A stretch of DNA of 64,000 nucleotides from contig NZ_JAJJPA010000032.1 in the NCBI RefSeq assembly GCF_020907985.1, positions 1 to 64,000 on the forward strand, read 5' to 3'. Shown in pieces: positions 7,155 to 18,247 of this stretch. The notes beneath the pieces were generated by a model, which did no database searches, had not been told where the DNA came from, and worked only from the letters and a program-made list of their open reading frames with translations. The DNA comes from Kitasatospora humi (GTDB lineage Bacteria > Actinomycetota > Actinomycetes > Streptomycetales > Streptomycetaceae). The stretch's first letter is position 1. Each line of letters opens with the position of its first letter. The translations under genes were made by a program, and so were the position numbers.

Positions 7155-9224
7155 TCAGTTCGCCGGCTGGAAGCTGTCGAAGGCGGTCTGCCGGGCCGCG
7201 GTGAAGTCGGCCGAGTTCCAGTCGGCATCGCTGGAGGTCCAGTACAGCGCGTACCCGTACTTGCCGTCGTCCACCACGAAGCCCCGGTTCAGCGAGTGCA
7301 TCCGACCGGAGGAGCCGCTGTAAGTCCACTCCCAGTCGGCCGCGTTGGTCCACTGACGGTAGGTCACCGCGGCAACCTGGATCTTCTGGTAGTCGGGGAA
7401 GTTCTGCGGGCCGTTCGCATCGGAGCTCTGCCAGTCGCCGAGCGCGCTGCTGTTGGCCGGCGACTGCCAGTCCACCAGCAGGGACAAGCCGTGACCGCCG
7501 AACTTCCGAGTGGTGGCTCGGTAGCCCACGCCCTGGTCGGTCATCCACTGCGGCAGCACGATCTTGAAGCCGGAGGGGTCGGTGTAGAGCTGGTACCCCG
7601 CCGGAACACCCGAGCCGGACGGGGGCTGGCCGCCGCCCGGGGTCGGGTTGGCCGGCGGCGCGGGGTTGGGTGCCGCGCTGCTCGGTGCCGCGCTGCCCGG
7701 CGTGGCGGAGCCGGGGGCGGCGCTGCTCGGGGCCGCGCTGCTCGGCGGGGCGGAAGCGGGCGCCGGGCTGCTCGCGGCGGGGCTGCTCGGGGCCGACTTG
7801 CCGGGCGCCGACGAGGTCACCGTGGCACCCGCCACCGCGCCCGCGCCGGTCGGGTGGCTCGCGCCCGTCTTGCCGCTGCCGCCTCCGTCCGAGGACTGCG
7901 CCGCGGCCAGCCACACTCCGCCGGCCACCAGCAGGACCAGCACCAGGGCGGCGACGAGCAGTTGACGCCGCTTCGACCAGCGGGCGGCGGCGCCCAGGGT
8001 GGCGCTGCGGGTCCAGCCGCCGTTCCCGGCGCTCCCGGCGTCCCCGGCGGGCGGCTGCGCGGCGGCCGGGGCGGCTGCGGCGGCCGGCTCGGCTGCCGCC
8101 GGTTCCGCCGCGCGGGCCGCGCTGCCCACCCGCACGCTGCTCAGCCCGAGCCCGCTCGGCTTGGCCGTGCCCCTGTCCCTGCTCTTGTCCTTGCTCTTGT
8201 CCTTGCCGGCCTTGGCCTTCTCCTTGGCCTTGTCGTCGGCCTTGTCGTTGGACTTGTCCTTGGCCACCGGGATCGCAGAGTCGGCCGAGCCGACTTCCGG
8301 CGTGGCAGAGGCCGCGGAGACCTCAGCCGCCTCGGAGGCCTCGTCGACGGCCGGCATCAGCTCGGTCTTGGTGGTCGCCTCCGCCCGCGCCGTCGACTCC
8401 GCCACGATCCGCTTGAGCATCGAACGGGTGGTCGAGGCGTCCAGCCGCTTGGCCGGATCCTTGTCCAGCAGGCCCTCGATCACCGGCCGCAGCGGCCCGG
8501 CGTTGGCCGGCGGCGGCAGCTCCTCGGTCATCACGGCGGTCAGGGTGGCCAGCGCCGAGCCCTTGTCGTAGGGCGGCTTGCCCTCCAGCGCGGCGTACAG
8601 CGTGCCGCCCAGCGACCAGAGGTCGGCCGGCGGTCCGGGCTTCTGGCCGCGGGCCCGCTCCGGGGAGATGTAGGAGGGCGCGCCGACCAGCATCCCGGTG
8701 GAGGTGACCGAGCTGTCGCCCTCCACGCTGGCGATGCCGAAGTCGGTCAGCACCACTCGGCCGTCCTCGCCGATCAGCACGTTGGACGGCTTGACGTCGC
8801 GGTGCAGGATGCCCTGGCTGTGCGCGGCGCCCAGCACCCCGAGCAGCTCCAGGCCGATCTCGGCGGCCCGCAGCGGGGTGACCGGACCGTCCTCCTTGAC
8901 CACCTCGGCCAGCGACCGTCCGTCCACCAACTCCATGACGATCCACGGGCGGTCGTCCTCCTCGACCACGTCGAAGACGGTCACGGCCGCGGTGTGCCGG
9001 ATCCGGGCGGTGGCCTTGGCCTCGCGCAGCGTGCGGACGATCAGCCGGTGGCGTTCGTCGTCGTCGACGCCGCCGTGCATCCGCAGTTCCTTCACCGCCA
9101 CGATGCGGCCGAGCATCTCGTCCTCGGCCTTCCAGACGGTTCCCATGCCGCCACTGCCGAGCACCGAGTCGAGCCGGTAGCGGTCGGCCAGGACGCGGCC
9201 GGAAGTGCCCTGCGACTGGGTCAT
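7155..9224 (-). CDS. membrane Ser/Thr protein kinase with extracytoplasmic domain
   Basis: A 689-aa Hanks-type kinase. The catalytic residues are present: GSGGMG loop, VAVK Lys45, HRDVKPSN with Asp143, and DFG at 161-163. After the kinase domain comes a segment dense in alternating Lys and Asp/Glu (coded by about 8165-8270), then an Ala-rich stretch and a membrane helix (RRQLLVAALVLVLLVAGGVW). An extracellular Ala/Ser/Pro repeat linker and a globular C-terminal domain end the protein; the last domain is related to that of the kinase at 3965-5797. The ATG at 9224 has GGGGGA upstream. It is the promoter-proximal gene of the kinase set and is separated from guaB3 by a strong terminator. Confidence 0.9.
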   Translation of the reverse strand: MTQSQGTSGRVLADRYRLDSVLGSGGMGTVWKAEDEMLGRIVAVKELRMHGGVDDDERHRLIVRTLREAKATARIRHTAAVTVFDVVEEDDRPWIVMELVDGRSLAEVVKEDGPVTPLRAAEIGLELLGVLGAAHSQGILHRDVKPSNVLIGEDGRVVLTDFGIASVEGDSSVTSTGMLVGAPSYISPERARGQKPGPPADLWSLGGTLYAALEGKPPYDKGSALATLTAVMTEELPPPANAGPLRPVIEGLLDKDPAKRLDASTTRSMLKRIVAESTARAEATTKTELMPAVDEASEAAEVSAASATPEVGSADSAIPVAKDKSNDKADDKAKEKAKAGKDKSKDKSRDRGTAKPSGLGLSSVRVGSAARAAEPAAAEPAAAAAPAAAQPPAGDAGSAGNGGWTRSATLGAAARWSKRRQLLVAALVLVLLVAGGVWLAAAQSSDGGGSGKTGASHPTGAGAVAGATVTSSAPGKSAPSSPAASSPAPASAPPSSAAPSSAAPGSATPGSAAPSSAAPNPAPPANPTPGGGQPPSGSGVPAGYQLYTDPSGFKIVLPQWMTDQGVGYRATTRKFGGHGLSLLVDWQSPANSSALGDWQSSDANGPQNFPDYQKIQVAAVTYRQWTNAADWEWTYSGSSGRMHSLNRGFVVDDGKYGYALYWTSSDADWNSADFTAARQTAFDSFQPAN

Positions 9225-9349
9225 CTCGGGCGTTCCCCCATGTGCTGCTGCCGGTCGGGTGATGGACCGTCGGATCGGTGCGCCGGGCAACCGAGACGGT
9301 CGAGCCCCCATCATCCCCTGTGTCGTGCACTTCTGTTCACTCGACCCCG

Positions 9350-9394
9350 CAAAAAAGGCGAGCGGGGCACCGTCCTCCGGACGGCACCCCGCTC
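9350..9394 (-). terminator. intrinsic terminator after guaB3
   Basis: A near-perfect 16-bp inverted repeat (GAGCGGGGTGCCGTCC on the minus strand) with a short loop is followed by CGCC and a run of six U. It isolates guaB3 from the kinase genes. It is the one hairpin in the window with a clear U-tract. Confidence 0.85.
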
Positions 9395-9418
9395 TGACGG
9401 TGCGTCAGCGCACGGCGT

Positions 9419-10549
9419 TCAGCGGTGGCTGACCGTCACCTCGACCCGCTGGAACTCCTTGAGCTCCGAGTAACCGGTGGTGGCCATCGCCCGGCGGAGC
9501 GCGCCGAACAGGTTCATGGTGCCGTCCGGGGTGTGCGACGGACCGGTGAGGATCTCCTCGGTGGTGCCGACGGTACCCAGGTTGACCCGCTTGCCGCGCG
9601 GCAGTTCCTCGTGCACCGCCTCCATGCCCCAGTGGAAGCCCTTGCCCGGCGCGTCGGTGGCGCGGGCCAGCGCGGCACCGATCATCACCGCGTCGGCGCC
9701 GCAGGCCACCGCCTTGGCGATGTCGCCGCTGTACCCGACACCGCCGTCGGCGATCACGTGCACGTAGCGGCCGCCGGACTCGTCCATGTAGTCGCGGCGG
9801 GCGGCGGCCACGTCGGCCACGGCGGTGGCCATCGGCACCTGGATGCCCAGCACGTTGCGGGTGGTGTGGGCGGCACCGCCACCGAAGCCGACCAGCACGC
9901 CGGCCGCGCCGGTGCGCATCAGGTGCAGCGCCGCGGTGTAGGTGGCGCAACCGCCGACGATCACCGGGACGTCCAGCTCGTAGATGAACTGCTTGAGGTT
10001 GAGCGGCTCGGCGGCGCCGGAGACGTGCTCGGCGGAGACCGTGGTGCCGCGGATCACGAAGACGTCCACCCCGGCGTCGACCACGGCCTTGGAGAACTCG
10101 GCGGTGCGCTGCGGGGAGAGCGCGGCGGCGGTCACCACGCCGGACTCGCGCACCTCGCGGATCCGCTTGCCGATCAGCTCGGCCTGGATCGGCGCGGCGT
10201 AGATCTCCTGCAGGCGGCGGGTCGCGGTGACCTCGTCCGCCCCCGACTCGTAACGCAGTGCGGCGATCTCGTCGAGCAGCGGCTGCGGGTCCTCGTAGCG
10301 GGTCCACAGACCCTCCAGGTTGAGCACCCCGAGGCCGCCGAGGTTGCCGATGGCGATGGCCTGCGCGGGCGACACCACGCTGTCCATGGGGGCCGCCAGG
10401 AACGGCAGCTCGAAGCGGTAGGCGTCGATCTGCCAGGCGATCGAGACCTCCTTCGGGTCCCGGGTGCGGCGGCTGGGGACGACGGCGATGTCGTCGAAGG
10501 AGTACGCCCGGCGGCCGCGCTTGCCTCGCCCGATTTCGATCTCAGTCAC
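9419..10549 (-). CDS. guaB3: GuaB3 family IMP dehydrogenase-related protein
   Basis: A 376-aa TIM-barrel protein of the IMP dehydrogenase/GMP reductase superfamily, without CBS domains. It has the N-terminal FDDIAVVPSRRTRD and PFLAAPMDSVVS segments, and HVIADGGVGYSGDIAKA and GADAVMIGAAL in the phosphate-binding part. The loop that holds the catalytic Cys in true IMP dehydrogenase (GSICTT) is not seen; the equivalent stretch reads VGFGGGAAHTT. Its enzymatic role is therefore uncertain. It follows guaB2 with a hairpin between them, as in mycobacteria, where guaB3 is also downstream of guaB2. Confidence 0.93.
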   Translation of the reverse strand: MTEIEIGRGKRGRRAYSFDDIAVVPSRRTRDPKEVSIAWQIDAYRFELPFLAAPMDSVVSPAQAIAIGNLGGLGVLNLEGLWTRYEDPQPLLDEIAALRYESGADEVTATRRLQEIYAAPIQAELIGKRIREVRESGVVTAAALSPQRTAEFSKAVVDAGVDVFVIRGTTVSAEHVSGAAEPLNLKQFIYELDVPVIVGGCATYTAALHLMRTGAAGVLVGFGGGAAHTTRNVLGIQVPMATAVADVAAARRDYMDESGGRYVHVIADGGVGYSGDIAKAVACGADAVMIGAALARATDAPGKGFHWGMEAVHEELPRGKRVNLGTVGTTEEILTGPSHTPDGTMNLFGALRRAMATTGYSELKEFQRVEVTVSHR

Positions 10550-10604
10550 TTCGAGCCTCTCTGCTTGCTGCTCACGAACGTCCTCCAGTATCCCCCGGAA
10601 GCAG

Positions 10605-10641
10605 GCGAAGGCCCGCCACCGGGGCGGTGGCGGGCCTTCGC
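10605..10641 (-). terminator. 16-bp hairpin between guaB2 and guaB3
   Basis: A perfect inverted repeat (GCGAAGGCCCGCCACC and its complement) with a 5-nt loop begins 15 bp after the guaB2 stop. There is no U-tract, so it may terminate partially or define a processing boundary. Confidence 0.65.
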
Positions 10642-10655
10642 TCGGTCGGGGCGTC

Positions 10656-12383
<1,728 letters not shown>

Positions 12384-12389
12384 TCACGG

Positions 12390-13061
12390 CTACGCCGACT
12401 CCTCGGCGAGCGCGCGCAGCCGGCTGAGCGCCCGGTGCTGGGCCACCCGCACGGCCCCCGGCGACATCCCCAGCATCTCGCCGGTCTCCTCGGCGGACAG
12501 CCCGGCGGCGATCCGCAGCAGCACCAGCTCGCGCTGACGGGCCGGCAGGTTGGAGAGCAGCTCGCGCATCCACGCGGCGTCACTGCTCAGCAGTGCCCGC
12601 TCCTCGGGGCCGAGCGCCTCGTCCGGCACCTCGGGGAGGTCGTCCGGCGGGATCACGGTGGATCCGGGCCCGCGCATCGCGGCCCGCTGCAGGTCGGCGA
12701 TCTTGTGCGCCGCGATGGAGTAGACGAAGGCCTCGAAGGGGCGCCCCTCGTCCCGGTAGCGGGGCAGCGCGCAGAGCACCGCGACGCACACCTCCTGGGC
12801 CACGTCGTCCACGTGGTGCCGGGCGCCGCCGGGCAGCCGGACCAGCCGGCCGCGGCAGTAGCGCAGCACCAGCGGGTGCACGTAGGCCAACAGCGCGTCA
12901 GTCGCCGGGCCCTCCCCGCGCACCGCGGCCGCGACCAGCTCGGCGACCAGCGGCGAGGTGCCGGCGGGGACCTCCTGCCGACCGCGCCCGGCGCTCCGGG
13001 GGCCCGCCTCGGCCGGTGGCTGCTCGCTCACGCCGCTGTCACCGGGCTCGTCGTCACGCAT
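12390..13061 (-). CDS. shbA: ECF-type sigma factor, SigD/ShbA type
   Basis: RNA polymerase sigma factor of about 223 aa with region 2 ([19 protein letters not shown], then [15 protein letters not shown]) and region 4 ([12 protein letters not shown], then [20 protein letters not shown]). The N-terminal 50 residues are low-complexity. The start at MRDDE (13061) was chosen because the sequence upstream has no sigma character. Its location between guaB2 and bldM/whiD corresponds to sigD in mycobacteria. In Streptomyces a factor of this type, ShbA, drives transcription of the principal sigma gene hrdB. The name rests on position and overall resemblance, so treat the symbol as probable. Confidence 0.8.
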   Translation of the reverse strand: MRDDEPGDSGVSEQPPAEAGPRSAGRGRQEVPAGTSPLVAELVAAAVRGEGPATDALLAYVHPLVLRYCRGRLVRLPGGARHHVDDVAQEVCVAVLCALPRYRDEGRPFEAFVYSIAAHKIADLQRAAMRGPGSTVIPPDDLPEVPDEALGPEERALLSSDAAWMRELLSNLPARQRELVLLRIAAGLSAEETGEMLGMSPGAVRVAQHRALSRLRALAEESA

Positions 13062-13252
13062 CGGTCCATGGTGCCTGGTCGTCCTGGGAAACGCCGCACC
13101 GCGTCCGGAGTTGTGCACCGGAACGTTATCCGCAGCCGCGTCGTCCGTCGCCGTCACCGACCCACCCCCGCTCCCGCCGCCATTGCGTTCCACCCCTCCA
13201 TGGTGCAGCCTCCACCGGCATGGGGCCTAGGCCGCGCCCACGGAGAAGCCGA

Positions 13253-13289
13253 CGCGCCCCTTGCTCCGGCCGGCGGAGGAAGGGGCGCG
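13253..13289 (-). terminator. hairpin after bldM
   Basis: A 16-bp stem with one mismatch (CGCGCCCCTTGCTCCG against CGGAGGAAGGGGCGCG) and a 5-nt loop starts 18 bp past the bldM stop. It separates bldM from the sigma gene. Confidence 0.7.
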
Positions 13290-13307
13290 GCCCGGCTCGG
13301 CGACCGC

Positions 13308-13919
13308 TCAGCGGACCAGGCCCCAGCGGAATCCCAGCGCCACCGCGTGCGCCCGGTCGGAGGCGCCCAGCTTCTTGAAGAGGCGCCGGGCGTGGGTCTT
13401 GACGGTGTCCTCGGAGAGGAAGAGCTCGCGGCCGATCTCCGCATTGCTCCGCCCGTGGCTCATGCCCTCCAGCACCTGGATCTCACGGGCCGTCAGGGTC
13501 GGCGCGGCGCCCATGTCGGGGCTGCGCAGCCGGCGCGGGGCGAGCCGCCAGGTCGGGTCGGCCAGCGCCTGGGTCACGGTGGCCCGCAGCTCCGCCCGGG
13601 AGGCGTCCTTGTGCAGGTAGCCGCGGGCACCGGCGGCGACCGCCAGGGCCACCCCGTCCAGGTCCTCGGCGACGGTGAGCATGATGATCCGCGCCCCCGG
13701 GTCCGCGGACAGCAGCCGCCGCACCGTCTCCACCCCGCCCAGGCCGGGCATCCGGACATCCATCAGGACGAGGTCGGAACGGTCGGCCACCCAGCGGCGG
13801 AGGACCTCCTCACCGTTGGTCGCCGTGGTCACCCGGTCGACGCCCGGCACGGTCGCCACGGCACGGCGCAGCGCCTCCCGGGCAAGCGGTGAATCGTCGC
13901 AAACGAGAACGGAAGTCAT
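13308..13919 (-). CDS. bldM: developmental response regulator BldM
   Basis: A 203-aa NarL/FixJ-type regulator with a receiver domain (about 1-120, CDDSP acidic pocket, Asp54 in LMDVRMPG, KDAS Lys) and a LuxR-type HTH (about 140-200, LTAREIQVLEGMSHGRSNAEIGREL). In Streptomyces BldM controls formation of aerial hyphae as a homodimer and later sporulation genes as a heterodimer with WhiI. The length and sequence match that protein closely. No cognate kinase gene is adjacent, in keeping with an orphan regulator. The upstream region has a match to the sigma-BldN promoter consensus and a palindrome that may be an autoregulatory site. It is divergent from whiD. Confidence 0.97.
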   Translation of the reverse strand: MTSVLVCDDSPLAREALRRAVATVPGVDRVTTATNGEEVLRRWVADRSDLVLMDVRMPGLGGVETVRRLLSADPGARIIMLTVAEDLDGVALAVAAGARGYLHKDASRAELRATVTQALADPTWRLAPRRLRSPDMGAAPTLTAREIQVLEGMSHGRSNAEIGRELFLSEDTVKTHARRLFKKLGASDRAHAVALGFRWGLVR

Positions 13920-13986
13920 GACCGTCCTCCGCAGCTGATCCGCGTCACGTTGAGCCTCCTGGCTGGTACGAACACTCTCCGCACGT

Positions 13987-14014
13987 CCAACGACCGTCAC
14001 TCGAATGAGTTACG
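13987..14014 (-). promoter_or_regulatory. sigma-BldN type promoter of bldM
   Basis: On the minus strand CGTAAC, a 16-bp spacer and CGTTGG match the sigma-BldN consensus (CGTAAC-N16-CGTTGA) at 11 of 12 positions with exact spacing. Transcription would start near 13980, leaving a leader of about 60 nt. In S. coelicolor bldM is a known sigma-BldN target, so this fits established regulation. Confidence 0.75.
13997..14012. promoter_or_regulatory. possible BldM operator
   Basis: TCACTCGAATGAGTTA is an imperfect palindrome that resembles the TCAC-and-GTGA-ended palindrome reported for BldM homodimers. It lies between the -35 and -10 elements of the bldM promoter, a position suited to autoregulation. 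Several positions deviate from the ideal site. Confidence 0.35.
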
Positions 14015-14247
14015 GCCCTCAGGGCCATGTCCACCACTGTACGTGGCCGACCCATTACGGATCGACCGCATCGCGGAGTGGACGCCGCTCTTTTGCGCTC
14101 GGCACCGGCGGAGGGCGCACAACCCAGCGCGCCGCCAGGTGCGGCGCCACCCGATTGCCGCAGCCGGGTCGACATTCCTTCTGTCCGCTTCGTCCGTTTT
14201 TATGGCTTTTGTACGATCATTGACTGTTGTGCCGGTCTGTGGGTGAC

Positions 14248-14276
14248 TTGTCCCATAGACAGCCGTAAGTCATATT
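14248..14276 (+). promoter_or_regulatory. candidate whiD promoter
   Basis: TTGTCC, a 17-bp spacer and CATATT lie about 65 bp before the whiD start codon. Both hexamers are partial matches to the vegetative consensus. Other whiD promoters further upstream are possible. Confidence 0.35.
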
Positions 14277-14341
14277 TCCAGGTGTCCAGCCCGGCACCCC
14301 GAAGCCTCGCCGTACGCAACCCTCATCGAAGGGAATGAGTC

Positions 14342-14656
14342 ATGGCCGATTTCTCCCGACTCCCCGGTCCCAACGCGGACCTGTGGGACTGGCAGCTCTC
14401 CGCCGCCTGCCGCGGCGTGGACAGTTCGCTCTTCTTCCACCCCGAGGGCGAGCGCGGGGCCGCACGCAGTTCGCGGGAGCAGAGCGCCAAGGAAGTGTGC
14501 ATGCGCTGCCCGGTCCGCACCGAGTGCGCGGCGCACGCGCTGGCGGTCCGTGAGCCGTACGGAGTGTGGGGCGGTCTGACCGAGGACGAGCGCGAGGAAC
14601 TCCAGGGGCGGGCGCGCAACCGGGCGGTCGAGGTGCCGCTGACCGTCCGTCAGTAG
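14342..14656 (+). CDS. whiD: WhiB-like iron-sulfur regulator WhiD
   Basis: A 104-aa WhiB-family protein with the four cluster-ligating cysteines Cys23, Cys53, Cys56 and Cys62 (C-x29-C-x2-C-x5-C) and the turn motif GVWGG at 74-78, followed by a basic tail. Such proteins hold a [4Fe-4S] cluster that senses O2 or NO and bind the principal sigma factor. WhiD is needed for late sporulation in Streptomyces and corresponds to WhiB3 of mycobacteria. The N-terminal MADFSRLPGPNADLWDWQL segment and the position next to bldM support the assignment. It is divergent from bldM and convergent with the LysR gene. Confidence 0.95.
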   Translation: MADFSRLPGPNADLWDWQLSAACRGVDSSLFFHPEGERGAARSSREQSAKEVCMRCPVRTECAAHALAVREPYGVWGGLTEDEREELQGRARNRAVEVPLTVRQ

Positions 14657-14657
14657 A

Positions 14658-14709
14658 CGGCGGGCCGCCAACGGCGAAACGTTCCTGCAACGGTGGTCCG
14701 GGCCCGCCG
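14658..14709. terminator. convergent terminator between whiD and the LysR gene
   Basis: A 9-bp GC-only inverted repeat (CGGCGGGCC and its complement) with a 34-nt loop fills the 62-bp gap between the two converging genes. It could serve both directions. Confidence 0.45.
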
Positions 14710-14718
14710 CCCGCGGGT

Positions 14719-15717
14719 TCAGCGGTCGGCCGCCGCCCCGGCGAGCCGGTCCAGCATGAGCGAGACCGCCGGCACCTCGGCCAGGTCCGGCAGGGTCAGC
14801 GCCACCACCTCGCGGCGGGCCGGGCCGCCCGCCGCCGTGTGCACCGGCACCGCCGCAACGGTGTCCGGCCGCACCGCCGCCAGCGCCAGCCGCGGCAGCA
14901 CCGCCACCCCGAGCCCGGCCGCCACCAGGCCGACCACCGCCGGGTAGTCGTCGGTGGCGAAGTCGATCCGCGGCTCGAACCCGGCCTGGCCGCAGAGCTC
15001 CACCAGCTGGCCGCGGCACTGCGGGCAGCCCGCGATCCACTGCTCCCCGGCCAGCTCCGCCAGCGTCACCGGGCTCCCCCCGTCCCGCTCGGCCAGCGGG
15101 TGCCCGGGCGGCAGCAGGCCGACCAGCGGGTCGTCGAGCAACGGGCGCACCACCAGGTCGGACCAGTCCGAGGCGGCCGCCGATTCGGCCGCCGCGAGCA
15201 CCGCCTGGGCCCGGGCCGCCCGCGAGGCGCCGTGCGCGGGGGTGGCCGGCGCCGCGGCCCCGTCCGGGTAGCGGAACGCCAGCGCGATCTCGCACTCACC
15301 GCCGCGCAGCATCGCCAGCGCCTCGGGCGGCTCGGCCTCCACCAGCGACACGCGCACCCCCGGATGGGCGTCCCGCAGCCGGGCGACGGCCGACGGCACC
15401 AGGGTGGAGCTGGCGGTCGGGAACGACACCAGCCGCACCCGGCCGGCCCGCAGCCCGGCGATCGCGGCCACTTCCTGCTCGGCGGCGCTCAGCCCGGCCA
15501 GGATCCCGGAAGCGTGCTTGAGCAGCACCTCGCCGGCCTCGCTGAGCTGCATGCCGCGGCCGGAGCGCACCACCAGGGGCAGCTCGACGGCCTTCTCCAG
15601 GGCCTTCATCTGCTGGCTGACCGCCGGCTGGGTGCAGCCGAGCTCGCGCGCCGCGGCGGAGAACGAGCCGGTGCGCGCCACCGCGCGCAGAACCCTCAGA
15701 TGGCGTGCCTCGATCAT
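14719..15717 (-). CDS. LysR-family transcriptional regulator
   Basis: A 332-aa regulator. The N-terminal winged HTH is typical (LRVLRAVARTGSFSAAARELGCTQPAVSQQM, of which ARELGCTQPAVS is the helix-turn-helix core), followed by a type 2 periplasmic-binding-like effector domain from about residue 90. Two cysteines in GCPQCRGQ at about 240 sit in the effector domain. The start was set at MIEARHLR (15717) because longer frames run into the tandem repeats. No obvious target gene is divergent from it, so the target is unknown. Its upstream region consists of five 26-bp repeats. Confidence 0.9.
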   Translation of the reverse strand: MIEARHLRVLRAVARTGSFSAAARELGCTQPAVSQQMKALEKAVELPLVVRSGRGMQLSEAGEVLLKHASGILAGLSAAEQEVAAIAGLRAGRVRLVSFPTASSTLVPSAVARLRDAHPGVRVSLVEAEPPEALAMLRGGECEIALAFRYPDGAAAPATPAHGASRAARAQAVLAAAESAAASDWSDLVVRPLLDDPLVGLLPPGHPLAERDGGSPVTLAELAGEQWIAGCPQCRGQLVELCGQAGFEPRIDFATDDYPAVVGLVAAGLGVAVLPRLALAAVRPDTVAAVPVHTAAGGPARREVVALTLPDLAEVPAVSLMLDRLAGAAADR

Positions 15718-15746
15718 GCGCCCAGGGTAGACGCCCGCGGGCGCGC

Positions 15747-15876
15747 GGCTGCCACGGGCGGCGTCGGCGGGCGGCTGCCACGGGCGACATCGGCGCGCGG
15801 TTGCCACGGGTGGCGTCGGCGGGCGGTTGCCACGGGTGGCGTCGGCGGGCGGCTGCCACGCGTGGCGTCCCCCGGC
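15747..15876. repeat. five tandem 26-bp repeats upstream of the LysR gene
   Basis: Units lie at 15747-15772, 15773-15798, 15799-15824, 15825-15850 and 15851-15876. Each begins GGYTGCCACGGGYGGC or a close variant. Units 3 and 4 are identical; the fifth has the perfect palindrome GCCACGCGTGGC. The array ends 30 bp before the LysR start codon. It could be a multi-site operator or only a GC-rich minisatellite. Confidence 0.85.
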
Positions 15877-15888
15877 GGTGGAAAGGCG

Positions 15889-15930
15889 GATGGCCCGGCC
15901 GCCCCGCCGGAGCGGGGTGACCGGGCCATC
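15889..15930 (-). terminator. terminator of groES-groEL1
   Basis: A 10-bp outer stem (GATGGCCCGG and its complement) encloses an inner hairpin CCCCGC-CGGA-GCGGGG. It lies 19 bp after the groEL1 stop. Confidence 0.7.
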
Positions 15931-15948
15931 GGGCCGACTGCTGAGGCG

Positions 15949-17712
<1,764 letters not shown>

Positions 17713-18018
17713 TTACTTCTCGATGATGGCGAGAACGTCGCGGGCCGAGAGGACGAGGTACTCGTCGCCCTGGTACTTCACCTCGGTGCCGCCGTACTTC
17801 GAGTACAGGACGACGTCGCCGACCTGGACGTCGAGCGGCAGGCGCTGGCCATCCTCGAAGCGGCCCGGGCCGATGGCCAGGACGACGCCCTCCTGGGGCT
17901 TCTCCTTGGCGGTGTCCGGGATAACCAGGCCGGAGGCCGTGGTGGTCTCGGCGTCGAGCGGCTGGACCACGATGCGGTCCTCAAGCGGCTTGATGGCAAC
18001 CTTGCTGCTGGTGGTCAC
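17713..18018 (-). CDS. groES: co-chaperonin GroES
   Basis: The 101-aa 10-kDa cap of the GroEL ring. Recognisable motifs are [19 protein letters not shown], the mobile-loop SGLVIPD and the C-terminal [13 protein letters not shown]. It is the first gene of the groES-groEL1 operon, 132 bp before groEL1. A sigma-70-type promoter and two CIRCE-like elements lie upstream, so heat induction through HrcA is expected. Confidence 0.98.
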   Translation of the reverse strand: MTTSSKVAIKPLEDRIVVQPLDAETTTASGLVIPDTAKEKPQEGVVLAIGPGRFEDGQRLPLDVQVGDVVLYSKYGGTEVKYQGDEYLVLSARDVLAIIEK

Positions 18019-18113
18019 GTCCGAGCTCCCCTTCGGAGATTACGGGGTTGTCTAACAGGTAGAGGGGCGAGGTGCGGGGCTGCCGTCGCGGGGGTCAGAC
18101 CAGTACCGTCGCG

Positions 18114-18141
18114 TTAGCACTCCCCCTGGGGAGAGTGCCAG
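18114..18141 (-). promoter_or_regulatory. degenerate CIRCE element 2
   Basis: TTAGCACTC, a 10-bp spacer and GAGTGCCAG match the HrcA operator arms, but the spacer is one base longer than the canonical nine and the right arm deviates in its last three bases. It overlaps the expected transcription start of groES. Confidence 0.6.
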
Positions 18142-18146
18142 GAACG

Positions 18147-18175
18147 ACCATAGGCCGCGGTTAGCACTCAGTCAA
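18147..18175 (-). promoter_or_regulatory. groES-groEL1 promoter
   Basis: On the minus strand TTGACT, a 17-bp spacer and TATGGT form a good vegetative promoter. Its -35 lies inside the spacer of the upstream CIRCE, so HrcA bound there would block polymerase. Confidence 0.75.
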
Positions 18176-18187
18176 CCAGAGTGCCAA
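18161..18187. promoter_or_regulatory. CIRCE element 1 (HrcA operator)
   Basis: TTAGCACTC-N9-GAGTGCCAA differs from the CIRCE consensus TTAGCACTC-N9-GAGTGCTAA at one base. It overlaps the -35 of the groES promoter. Confidence 0.93.
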
Positions 18188-18247
18188 CGGCGCGTCCGAC
18201 CGGTTCCCGGGATCCGAGGCCGGGCCGCGGACCGGGAGAATCGTGCC

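Larger units (their letters stand above)
13920..14341. other. divergent bldM-whiD control region
   Basis: This 422-bp stretch holds no supportable gene and carries the promoters for both developmental regulators. The bldM side has a sigma-BldN-like promoter at 13987-14014 and a TCAC-type palindrome inside it. The whiD side has a candidate promoter at 14248-14276 and a ribosome-binding site (AAGGGA) 7 bp before the whiD ATG. The middle (about 14020-14200) is less GC-rich than its surroundings; no further motif was recognised there. Confidence 0.7.

Noticed and set aside
6399-9473. 1024-codon plus-strand frame over the kinase genes
   Set aside because: It is antisense to two well-supported kinase-fold genes and consists of repetitive Ser/Arg/Ala sequence, a common artefact of high-GC DNA.
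15747-15876. CRISPR-like array
   Set aside because: The repeats are directly tandem with no unique spacers and no cas genes are near.
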